In this document: positions 9,357-20,717 of the stretch, in pieces
How positions within the stretch are numbered: position 1 is the first letter of the stretch
Layout of the letters: every line of letters starts with the position of its first letter
Assembly: GCA_013329165.1 (NCBI GenBank)
Contig: DUKV01000039.1
Coordinates: 34,036-98,035, forward strand
Reading direction: 5' to 3'
Length of the DNA: 64,000 nucleotides
Origin: Methanocalculus sp.
GTDB lineage: Archaea; Halobacteriota; Methanomicrobia; Methanomicrobiales; Methanocorpusculaceae
Notes under the pieces: generated by a model
Seen by the model: only the letters and a program-made list of their open reading frames with translations
Database searches by the model: none
Told to the model about the DNA's origin: nothing
Program-made: the position numbers and the translations under genes

Positions 9357-9429
9357 GGGGCCACTGCGATTTGAACGCAGGTCAGAAGACCCCCAGTCTC
9401 CTAGGATGGCCAGGCTACCCTATGGCCCC
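9357..9429 (-). tRNA. tRNA-Pro (anticodon GGG)
   Basis: The minus strand reads GGGGCCA at the 5' end and TGGCCCC at the 3' end, a perfect seven-pair acceptor stem. The T arm is CTGCG-TTCAAAT-CGCAG. The anticodon stem GGAGA/TCTTC closes a CTGGGGG loop, giving anticodon GGG (plus-strand 9392-9394) and therefore proline. No intron and no encoded CCA. It lies alone between the DUF89 and Roadblock genes. Confidence 0.93.
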
Positions 9430-9707
9430 GTGTTCATATTATTCGGTTGTATTGTTTATGTAGTTTCCTTTTTTGTGAGGCAACGGAAGCATATTTACCT
9501 GCATCTGCTATTGTACCCTTCCTCTTAAATGGATCTCATTCCTGTGAGGGCAGTTTTGTGAGAGAAAGCAAAAAGGTATTTATGTGCGGGATGAATTAGT
9601 TTTTTAATTCTTGTATCGCGGGGAAACAGTAATGATCGAATGTATCATTTCGATGGGTACTGAATGAACCCCCGGATCCTGTGAAATTTTCCCGGAGATC
9701 AGCACAC

Positions 9708-10082
9708 ATGTCGTCAGCAGGCCCCCTTAAACAGATGATTCGTCAGTTTATCGATGAAATAAAGGCTGTTTCAGGCGTAAACGATTGCGCCCTTGTTTCA
9801 ACCGATGGAATCCTCATTGGCAAATCATTTGAAGACTCCCTCTCTGCCCAGTCTTTTGGGGCGATGTGTGCCACTATGATTGCCTCATCCGAGGCAGCCG
9901 CCTCTGTCGTCAATATTGAATCGACACTCTGGATTGTGGTAAAAAGCCCGAAACAATCAATTGTTCTTGTTCCTGCTGGTGAAAGGCTGTTAATTGCCGT
10001 TACTGCCGATAACGATGCAAACCTGGAGGGGGTCTGCGCCCGTCTCCGGGAGATTGGAGAGCGGATCGGAGGAGCTCTCTAA
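9708..10082 (+). CDS. Roadblock/LC7 domain protein
   Basis: A 124-residue protein that is essentially a single Roadblock/LC7 domain: VNDCALVSTDGILIGKSF, MCATMIASSEAAASVV and IVLVPAGERLLIAVTAD are the typical strands and helix. Roadblock proteins act as dimeric platforms, often modulating small GTPases or signalling complexes in archaea and bacteria. The ATG at 9708 has a GGAG ten bases upstream; a GTG at 9681 would add nine residues. The stop overlaps the start of the response regulator by one base, so the two are coupled and probably act together. Confidence 0.85.
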   Translation: MSSAGPLKQMIRQFIDEIKAVSGVNDCALVSTDGILIGKSFEDSLSAQSFGAMCATMIASSEAAASVVNIESTLWIVVKSPKQSIVLVPAGERLLIAVTADNDANLEGVCARLREIGERIGGAL

Positions 10083-10705
10083 TGACAGCAAAAATCCTTG
10101 TGATTGATGATAATCCTGGCATTGTAGAGGTATTTGTCACCATGCTGAAGCGTGGTGGATATACGACATATTCGGCTGGCAGCGGGGCAGAAGGCCTTGA
10201 TCTCCTTATGGATCTCACTCCGGATCTCATTCTCCTTGATATCATGATGGAGCCGATGGATGGTTGGGAGACACTTGAAAATATCAAGTTGAACCCGGCA
10301 ACCCGCGATATCCCTGTCCTGATGCTGACGGCAAAACAGCTCACCCCTGATGAGGCTGAGGAGTATGGGATGTATATTGAGGATTACATTATCAAGCCGA
10401 TCACGCATACCGAACTCTACGAATCGATAGAACATGTGCTCAAGAGGCGGCATGCAATTGAAGAGGTGGTCCGGCTCGCCAGTGAGCGGGGTGTTAACCA
10501 GGCTCTCGTATCCGAATATGCGCGCCTGGTGAAGAGTGTTGATGTGAACAGGCGTCTCATCCGTATTCTGGAAAATACTCATTCTCTCAGGGATCGCCGC
10601 ACCGGCAGCGTCGAAAAGATAGAGAATGCCATTAACAGCATGAAGAAAGGGCTCCAAATACAGGAGTCGCGGCTTGAACAGCTTCGAGATCAGATTGGAA
10701 TTTGA
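10082..10705 (+). CDS. CheY-like response regulator with C-terminal helical region
   Basis: A 207-residue protein. Residues 1-120 form a receiver domain: acidic pair in LVIDDNPG, the phospho-acceptor aspartate in LILLDIMMEPMDGW and the switch lysine in DYIIKPIT. Residues 125-207 are predominantly helical and charged, with no DNA-binding motif that I recognise. Translation is coupled to the Roadblock gene (TAATG junction). The pair could relay a phosphorylation signal to a Roadblock-dependent complex; no histidine kinase is adjacent, although one lies at 56.8 kb. Confidence 0.88.
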   Translation: MTAKILVIDDNPGIVEVFVTMLKRGGYTTYSAGSGAEGLDLLMDLTPDLILLDIMMEPMDGWETLENIKLNPATRDIPVLMLTAKQLTPDEAEEYGMYIEDYIIKPITHTELYESIEHVLKRRHAIEEVVRLASERGVNQALVSEYARLVKSVDVNRRLIRILENTHSLRDRRTGSVEKIENAINSMKKGLQIQESRLEQLRDQIGI

Positions 10706-10743
10706 ATTCCTGTTTACCGGAATGCCGCTTCTTTCTTTCTCTT

Positions 10744-11196
10744 TTACCCGGAATAGGTGTCATTCTCGGTTTTTCCAATGACATAGATTGCTGCAGTCAG
10801 TACGGCGATGATCCCGATGATCCAGATCATTTCTGCCAACTGTGTATCATCCACGCTGATGACGAGCACTTTTCGTATCATCGCTGTCATTCCCGCAATC
10901 AGGATGGGGCGCACAAGAACCCGTTTGGTTCTGAAATAACCGGTGACGGTCTCAAGAACCTCGACAACGATGATCGTCAGAAGGAGGACATGCAATACAT
11001 CAAGAATGTCAACAATATCGGTGACGACATTCCCGTGCGAGAAGATCGAAAAGATCAGGTAGACTGCATCCAAAAAGGTCAGAAGAGCAATAATGATCAA
11101 AAGAGCGGCAATTAATGCATAAATAAAAAGTGTACACCGTGAGATAATATTCATTGCCGTCTGCATTATCGGACTGAGATGATCGTACTCTTCCAT
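10744..11196 (-). CDS. PsiE-family membrane protein
   Basis: A 150-residue protein with four predicted membrane segments (about residues 22-46, 60-80, 95-115 and 122-142), including IVDILDVLHVLLLTIIVVEV and FRTKRVLVRPILIAGMTAMI, which match the phosphate-starvation-inducible PsiE family. The function of this family is unresolved. It is convergent with the response regulator gene and lies alone on the minus strand. Confidence 0.78.
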   Translation of the reverse strand: MEEYDHLSPIMQTAMNIISRCTLFIYALIAALLIIIALLTFLDAVYLIFSIFSHGNVVTDIVDILDVLHVLLLTIIVVEVLETVTGYFRTKRVLVRPILIAGMTAMIRKVLVISVDDTQLAEMIWIIGIIAVLTAAIYVIGKTENDTYSG

Positions 11197-11356
11197 TCTC
11201 TACTCACTGTTTCTCTTCAATTATACTCAGATATCAGCGGTTTTGAATTAAAGGGTGTCGATCGGATCGGTGGTGGCCGGAGATGTATTGATCCGGCTCT
11301 CTTCATGATGGGTGAAAATGGGATGCATACTGTGTGTAAATAACAAGGTTTTTAAG

Positions 11357-11366
11357 TTAATATATC
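11357..11366 (+). promoter_or_regulatory. Putative TATA box for tRNA-Lys
   Basis: TTAATATATC is centred about 36 bases before the first base of tRNA-Lys in an AT-rich stretch. Its distance and composition fit an archaeal tRNA promoter. Positional evidence only. Confidence 0.4.
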
Positions 11367-11397
11367 ATTTTAATAATGCTAGGTTCCGTTGACCGGT

Positions 11398-11471
11398 GGG
11401 TCCGTAGCTCAGTTAGGTAGAGCGCTTGGCTTTTAACCAGGTGGTCGGGGGTTCAAATCCCTCCGGGCCCG
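11398..11471 (+). tRNA. tRNA-Lys (anticodon TTT)
   Basis: The acceptor stem GGGTCCG pairs with CGGGCCC (one T-G pair). The D arm is GCTC-AGTTAGGTA-GAGC. The anticodon stem CTTGG/CCAGG closes the loop CTTTTAA, giving anticodon TTT, lysine. The T arm is CGGGG-GTTCAAAT-CCCTC in the expected register. No intron, no encoded CCA. It lies immediately before the RNA polymerase operon. Confidence 0.95.
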
Positions 11472-11555
11472 TTACCACGGTTCAAGCTGTGGTTTTTAAT
11501 CGATGAGATCTCTGAACATTATCCTATTCAACACTATTAAAAGGGGCAATTATTG

Positions 11556-11807
11556 ATGGGCACCAGGTTAAATGTTCTGATGCATGATATGGTGCCAAAG
11601 CATCAGATCATGGATGTTGAAGAAGTACACACTCTCCTGACAGATTATAATCTGACAATGGAGCAGTTATTAAAGATATATCACGACGACCCAATTGTTA
11701 AATCTATTGATGCAGTACCCGGGAATGTAATCCGCATTACCCGAAAAAGCCATACTGCGGGTGAGGCTGAAGCGTTTCGCCTTGTTGTGAGAAGACCCAA
11801 GAAATAA
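11556..11807 (+). CDS. rpoH: DNA-directed RNA polymerase subunit H (Rpb5 C-terminal homologue)
   Basis: An 83-residue archaeal RpoH, equivalent to the C-terminal domain of eukaryotic Rpb5, in the jaw of RNA polymerase. The signature [17 protein letters not shown] and the C-terminal [16 protein letters not shown] are typical, and the length matches the family. It begins the polymerase operon, six bases before rpoB''. The ATG at 11556 is used; a TTG one codon earlier is less likely. Confidence 0.95.
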   Translation: MGTRLNVLMHDMVPKHQIMDVEEVHTLLTDYNLTMEQLLKIYHDDPIVKSIDAVPGNVIRITRKSHTAGEAEAFRLVVRRPKK

Positions 11808-11813
11808 TCGGAG

Positions 11814-13379
11814 ATGATACATCTGATTGATAGAAGCGTATTATCGCAGGCATATTTTTCCAAAGATCATGTTGCACGCCACCAGTTCGAATCGTTTAAC
11901 AACTTTTTAGAGTACAACCTTCAGACCGTCGTTAATGAACAGCGTGTCATCGAGACGGATATCGAACACAGGGGCAAAAACAACGAGGCAGTATGGGTTG
12001 AGCTTGGTAAGATCCGGGTTGAAAAACCGATCGTCCGTGAGGCGGACGGATCCCAGAGCGAGCTGTATCCAACCGAGGCACGGCTTCGGAACCTTAACTA
12101 TGCTGCACCCATGATCCTGGAGATGACGCTCTGCCAGGGTGAGGAACGGTACGATCCAATCGAGACAACCATCGGGCAGCTTCCGGTGATGATCGGATCG
12201 AAAGCCTGCAATCTGTATGGCCTCTCCGATGAAGAGCGGGTTGAATGTGGTGAGGATCGCCTGGATTCCGGTGGATACTTCATTGTGAACGGCACAGAAC
12301 GCGTGCTGATGTCGCTTGAAGATCTTGCATCCAACAAGATCATGACCGAGTATACCGAGCGGTACAATGAGCAGATCCATGTCTCAAAGGTCTTCTCGCA
12401 GTACCGCGGCTACCGGGCGCTTGTTGTGGTTGAGAAGAATAAGAAGAATCTTCTAGATGTCTCATTCCCCTCGGTTGCGGGCCACCTGAGATTTGCCGAC
12501 CTGATGCGGTCGCTCGGTCTTGATACGGACTCTGATATCGTGACCGCGGTCTCTCTTGATGAGGATATCCTCACCTACATGATGCAGAACCTTGAAGCCG
12601 CAGAATGCGGATCTGTTGAGGAAGGAGTCATGTATGTCGGCAAAAAACTTGCACCGAACCAGACGAGGGAATATCAGAAGAAGCGTGCTGAATTCGTCCT
12701 TGACAACTATCTTCTCCCTCACCTGAATTACCTCGTCACCCCCTCGGTGAAAGAGGATGATCCCGGGTATGAAGAGATGATGATCAGTGTCAGGCTGGCA
12801 AAAGCTCACTTCCTCGGACGCATGGCCGAAGCCTGTTTCCACCTCGCATTGAAGAAGCGTAAGACAGATGACAAGGATCACTACTCAAACAAGAGGCTGA
12901 AGCTCGCCGGTGACCTGATGGAGGATCTCTTCCGTATCTCCCTCAACCGGCTGACCCGCGATGTCAAGTACCAGCTCGAACGTGCCAGCATGCGGCACCG
13001 CGATCTCTCCATACAGACAGCGGTCAGGGCCGATGTCCTAACCGAGCGGCTTCTCCACCCACTTGCAACAGGGAACTGGGTGGGTGGACGAACCGGTGTA
13101 TCACAGCTTCTTGACCGGGTAGATCACATGTCGGTCATCTCTCACCTGCGCCGTGTCATCTCCCCACTCTCAAGATCACAGCCGCATTTCGAGGCCCGTG
13201 ATCTGCACCCGACCCAGTGGGGAAGAATATGCCCCTCTGAGACCCCGGAAGGTCCAAACTGTGGTCTTGTGAAGAATTTTGCCCAGCTTGTTGAAGTAAG
13301 CAAGGGTGTCCTCGACGAAGAGGAGATGAAGACTGTGCTCTTCAGCATCGGTGTCGAGCCGATCGGAGGCGAACTCTGA
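11814..13379 (+). CDS. rpoB2: DNA-directed RNA polymerase subunit B''
   Basis: A 521-residue protein corresponding to the N-terminal half of the second-largest polymerase subunit (protrusion, lobe and fork). Recognisable segments include [21 protein letters not shown], with [13 protein letters not shown], and the fork loop [22 protein letters not shown] near the C-terminus. The split between B'' and B' is typical of methanogens and some halophiles. The stop TGA overlaps the ATG of rpoB' by one base. Confidence 0.97.
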   Translation: MIHLIDRSVLSQAYFSKDHVARHQFESFNNFLEYNLQTVVNEQRVIETDIEHRGKNNEAVWVELGKIRVEKPIVREADGSQSELYPTEARLRNLNYAAPMILEMTLCQGEERYDPIETTIGQLPVMIGSKACNLYGLSDEERVECGEDRLDSGGYFIVNGTERVLMSLEDLASNKIMTEYTERYNEQIHVSKVFSQYRGYRALVVVEKNKKNLLDVSFPSVAGHLRFADLMRSLGLDTDSDIVTAVSLDEDILTYMMQNLEAAECGSVEEGVMYVGKKLAPNQTREYQKKRAEFVLDNYLLPHLNYLVTPSVKEDDPGYEEMMISVRLAKAHFLGRMAEACFHLALKKRKTDDKDHYSNKRLKLAGDLMEDLFRISLNRLTRDVKYQLERASMRHRDLSIQTAVRADVLTERLLHPLATGNWVGGRTGVSQLLDRVDHMSVISHLRRVISPLSRSQPHFEARDLHPTQWGRICPSETPEGPNCGLVKNFAQLVEVSKGVLDEEEMKTVLFSIGVEPIGGEL

Positions 13380-15196
13380 TGTCTACAAAAGCACGTATTT
13401 TTGTTGATGGTGCACTCATCGGTGTTGTAGATGACGGACAGGCGCTTGCAACCCGGGTTCGTCAGCTCAGGCGCCGTGGGGAGCTCTCCTCAGAGATTAA
13501 TGTCTCATTCAAGGAATACAGCAACGAGATTGTTATCAATACCGATCGCGGCCGTGCCAGAAGGCCGCTCATCATCCTCGATAAGGGAATCCCTGTCATC
13601 ACCGACGATGATATCGAAAAGATCCGGACCGGGCAATATTCTTTTGAGGATATGGTCACCCAGGGAAAGATCGAGTATGTGGATGCCGAAGAGGAAGATG
13701 ATCTCTTTATCGCAGTCAACCAGGACGAGCTTGCCCCTGAGCATACGCATATGGAGATTGATCCCCAGCTGATGCTCGGTATCGGAGCGGCACACGTTCC
13801 ATTCCCCGAACACAATGCATCGCCCCGTGTCACCATGGGTGCGGGAATGGTCAAGCAGGCACTCGGGTTTGCACAGGCTAATATGAAACTCCGCCCAGAT
13901 ACCCGGGGTCATATGCTCCATTACGGACAACGGCCGCTTGTGAAGACTCAGGCAGCGGAACTGATTGGATCCGAAGAGCGGCCTCAGGGCTACAACCTGG
14001 TTGTTGCCATCCTCAGTTATGAAGGCTACAATATCGAGGATGCACTCATCTTCAATAAGGCCTCTATCGAGCGGGGTGTCGGCCGCTCCCATTTCTTCAG
14101 GACCTATGAGGGCGAAGAACGGAGATACCCGGGTGGCCAGATTGACCGGATCGAGATCCCCGATGAAGAAGTCTCCGGCTCACATGGCGAGGATGCATAC
14201 AGGAACCTCGATTCCGATGGTATCATCAGCCCCGAGACGATCGTGAATGAGAAGTCTGTTCTGATTGGAAAAACCTCTCCCCCACGATTCCTTGAAGAGC
14301 CGACCGCTGAGCTGATCGCTGTGGAGAAACGGAGAGATACCTCTGTTACGATGCGGAGCAACGAGCATGGTATTGTCGATACCGTCATCCTGACCGAAGG
14401 TGAAAATTCATCCCGGCTGGTGAAGGTCCGCACCCGTGATCTCAGGATCCCTGAGATCGGCGACAAGTTTGCCTCAAGGCATGGACAGAAAGGTATAATC
14501 GGGCTCATCGCTCCCCAGGAGAATCTGCCGTTTACTGCCGAGGGGATCTCACCCGATCTCGTCATCAACCCGCATGCCATCCCATCACGTATGACAATCG
14601 GCCATATGATCGAGATGATCGGTGGCAAGGTCGGCAGTCTTCAGGGGCGCAGGATCGATGCAACTCCGTTCCGTGGTGAGAAAGAGTTTGCTCTCAGAAA
14701 AGAGCTTCAGGATCTTGGATTCTCGCATACCGGACGAGAAGTGATGTATGATGGCATCACCGGCAGACCGTTTGCCGCTGATATCTATATTGGTGTCATC
14801 TATTACCAGAAGCTCTACCACATGGTTTCAACCAAGATGCATGCACGGTCCCGCGGACCGGTACAGGTCCTGACCCGCCAGCCAACCGAAGGTCGTGCCC
14901 GTGAAGGAGGTCTTCGTTTTGGTGAGATGGAGCGTGATGTGATGATCGGTCACGGGGCTGCGATGGCACTGAAAGAACGTCTGCTTGATGAGTCAGATGC
15001 AGTGAAGGAATGGGTCTGTGCCCAGTGTGGTATGGTTGCCATGTATGATGCGAAGCGGAAGGTTACTTCGTGTCTTGCCTGTGGTGCCGAGACGGACATC
15101 TATGAAGTTGAGATGAGTTATGCCTTCAAGCTCCTTCTGGATGAGATGATCAGTATGGGTATTGCGCCACGACTGATGCTTGAGGATATAGTCTGA
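13379..15196 (+). CDS. rpoB1: DNA-directed RNA polymerase subunit B'
   Basis: A 605-residue protein corresponding to the C-terminal half of the second-largest subunit, containing the hybrid-binding and wall domains. Features are [20 protein letters not shown], the lysine-rich [17 protein letters not shown], and a C-terminal zinc site with two CxxC pairs (CAQCGMV and CLACGAE, near residues 545-570). It starts on the stop codon of rpoB'' and ends 12 bases before rpoA'. Confidence 0.97.
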   Translation: MSTKARIFVDGALIGVVDDGQALATRVRQLRRRGELSSEINVSFKEYSNEIVINTDRGRARRPLIILDKGIPVITDDDIEKIRTGQYSFEDMVTQGKIEYVDAEEEDDLFIAVNQDELAPEHTHMEIDPQLMLGIGAAHVPFPEHNASPRVTMGAGMVKQALGFAQANMKLRPDTRGHMLHYGQRPLVKTQAAELIGSEERPQGYNLVVAILSYEGYNIEDALIFNKASIERGVGRSHFFRTYEGEERRYPGGQIDRIEIPDEEVSGSHGEDAYRNLDSDGIISPETIVNEKSVLIGKTSPPRFLEEPTAELIAVEKRRDTSVTMRSNEHGIVDTVILTEGENSSRLVKVRTRDLRIPEIGDKFASRHGQKGIIGLIAPQENLPFTAEGISPDLVINPHAIPSRMTIGHMIEMIGGKVGSLQGRRIDATPFRGEKEFALRKELQDLGFSHTGREVMYDGITGRPFAADIYIGVIYYQKLYHMVSTKMHARSRGPVQVLTRQPTEGRAREGGLRFGEMERDVMIGHGAAMALKERLLDESDAVKEWVCAQCGMVAMYDAKRKVTSCLACGAETDIYEVEMSYAFKLLLDEMISMGIAPRLMLEDIV

Positions 15197-15208
15197 GGTG
15201 ATCTGAGT

Positions 15209-19180
<3,972 letters not shown>

Positions 19181-19181
<1 letters not shown>

Positions 19182-19471
19182 TGGATTTCAATACATCTTT
19201 ACGCAGGGCAATGAAGACCGGGACGGTCATTCTTGGCCGGAACAGCACAGAAGCAAGCATACAGGATGAGACCGCAAGGCTCGTAATTATTGCAAAGAAC
19301 TGCCCGGAAGACTTCAAAAAGATCATCGAAGCACAGGAGAAGGTCGCTGTATACCATTACAATGGCTCAGGCCGCCAGCTTGGCAAGGAGTGCGGAAAGG
19401 ACTTCATCGTGAGCGCACTCGCTGTCATCAATGCCGGTGAATCCGATATTTTAAACATCCAGAGAGCTTGA
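19181..19471 (+). CDS. rpl30e: Ribosomal protein eL30 (L30e)
   Basis: A 96-residue L7Ae/L30e-fold protein of the large ribosomal subunit. The pattern FNTSLRRAMKTGTVILG at the N-terminus and LGKECGKDFIVSALAVI at the C-terminus match archaeal L30e. It sits between rpoA'' and nusA, the standard archaeal position, and overlaps rpoA'' by one base. Confidence 0.94.
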
Positions 19472-19472
19472 T

Positions 19473-19910
19473 ATGTCGGAAATTACCTTAACTGAAGACT
19501 GTATGCGTCTGATCTCCCAGTTTGAGAGCCTGACCGGTGCAGGTGCACGGGACTGTGTCATCGATGACCGGCATAACCGTGTCATCTTCATCATCAATCC
19601 CGGTGAGATGGGTCTTGCAATCGGCAGGAAGGGTGCCTCCATCAAGAAGGCATCCGAGGCTCTTGACAAGCGCGTTGAAGTCGTTGAATACTCTGACGAT
19701 CTCGTTCAGTTTATCAGGAACTGTTTCCTCCCTGCCGAGGTTCTCTCGATTGAGTTCGAAGGTGAGGACGAGGAACGGGTTGCACAGGTTGAAGTCCGTG
19801 AGGAAGATCGCGGCCTTGCAATCGGCAAAGAAGGCAAAAATATTACAAAAGCCAAGCAACTTCTACGGAGACAGTTTGATATCGCTGATGTCGAACTGAT
19901 TCAGGAATAA
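19473..19910 (+). CDS. nusA: NusA-like transcription factor (two KH domains)
   Basis: A 145-residue archaeal NusA with only the two KH domains: the first has INPGEMGLAIGRKGASIKKA and the second has EDRGLAIGKEGKNITKAKQL, both with the GxxG RNA-binding loop. It lacks the S1 and N-terminal domains of bacterial NusA, as usual in archaea. It is the last gene of the polymerase operon here; the expected rpsL, rpsG and elongation factor genes do not follow. Confidence 0.95.
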   Translation: MSEITLTEDCMRLISQFESLTGAGARDCVIDDRHNRVIFIINPGEMGLAIGRKGASIKKASEALDKRVEVVEYSDDLVQFIRNCFLPAEVLSIEFEGEDEERVAQVEVREEDRGLAIGKEGKNITKAKQLLRRQFDIADVELIQE

Positions 19911-19917
19911 TTTTTTT
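19911..19917 (+). terminator. T-tract terminator after nusA
   Basis: Seven consecutive T residues begin one base after the nusA stop codon, without an obvious stem. Archaeal polymerases terminate at such U-tracts, and the next gene (fdhD) starts 50 bases later with its own leader, so this likely ends the polymerase operon. Confidence 0.5.
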
Positions 19918-19967
19918 AGACTGGGCGCAGATCTTCAACCTGCTCTCTGGAAGGACGGTTCATCTCT

Positions 19968-20717
19968 ATGCCTCACACTGATTTCAGTTCCCTCCCCTGT
20001 CTTCTCCTTGATGAGAGAGAACGGCTGGAATCAACAGAGGGTGTATCTCAGGAGACGGTGATTGCCCTCTTTGTAAATGGCCGGCATGCAGAAACGGCGA
20101 TCCTATCGCCGGGCAGTCTTGAGGAGTATACGATCGGTTTCCTCTTCTCAGAAGAGATCATCCGGTCGAAAGATGATATCGAATCAATCAGAATCGAAGA
20201 GAACCGGATTAGTGTCCTGACAACAAATCCCTTTCGGATCACCGGTCGGAGGAAGACGGTTCTCGCCGGGTGCGGGGGGAGTACCTCCTACATTGATACG
20301 ACATCACTTCCCAGGATTCGGGATGGCAGTAATCCCATCTCTCTCCCTGTTATCAGGGAGATTATCTCACACCTGCCGGGTGGGAAAGAATCAGCGATTT
20401 TGATTGATCGGGATGGAGGAATCATCGCCTCGTTCCATGATATCGGCTGTTCACCAGCTGTTGACCGGGTGATCGGGTATGGTCTTTTGAACAACCTTGA
20501 CTTTTCGGGTACAGTTCTTGGGATATCCGGCAGGATCACCTCCGAGATGGTACGGAGATGCCTCCTTGCCGGGATCCCGATCGTGGTTTCAACAGGGCAG
20601 GTAACAGATCTTGCTGCCCGGATTGCAGACGAGACAAACCTCTGCATCATCTCTCATACCCGGGATGGCAGACCCGCCTGCTTCTCACATCCCGAGAGGA
20701 TCAGAGGCTCCGTGTGA
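19968..20717 (+). CDS. fdhD: FdhD-family sulfurtransferase for formate dehydrogenase
   Basis: A 249-residue FdhD homologue. FdhD transfers sulfur from a cysteine desulfurase to the molybdenum or tungsten cofactor of formate dehydrogenase. Family features are EEYTIGFLFSEEIIRS, the loop VLAGCGGSTSYID with one cysteine (bacterial FdhD has a CxxC here), and the C-terminal MVRRCLLAGIPIVVSTGQVTD region split around the conserved serine-threonine. The gene ends 17 bases inside the convergent PP-loop/cysteine-desulfurase gene, whose product could supply the sulfur. No formate dehydrogenase is in the window. Confidence 0.9.
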   Translation: MPHTDFSSLPCLLLDERERLESTEGVSQETVIALFVNGRHAETAILSPGSLEEYTIGFLFSEEIIRSKDDIESIRIEENRISVLTTNPFRITGRRKTVLAGCGGSTSYIDTTSLPRIRDGSNPISLPVIREIISHLPGGKESAILIDRDGGIIASFHDIGCSPAVDRVIGYGLLNNLDFSGTVLGISGRITSEMVRRCLLAGIPIVVSTGQVTDLAARIADETNLCIISHTRDGRPACFSHPERIRGSV

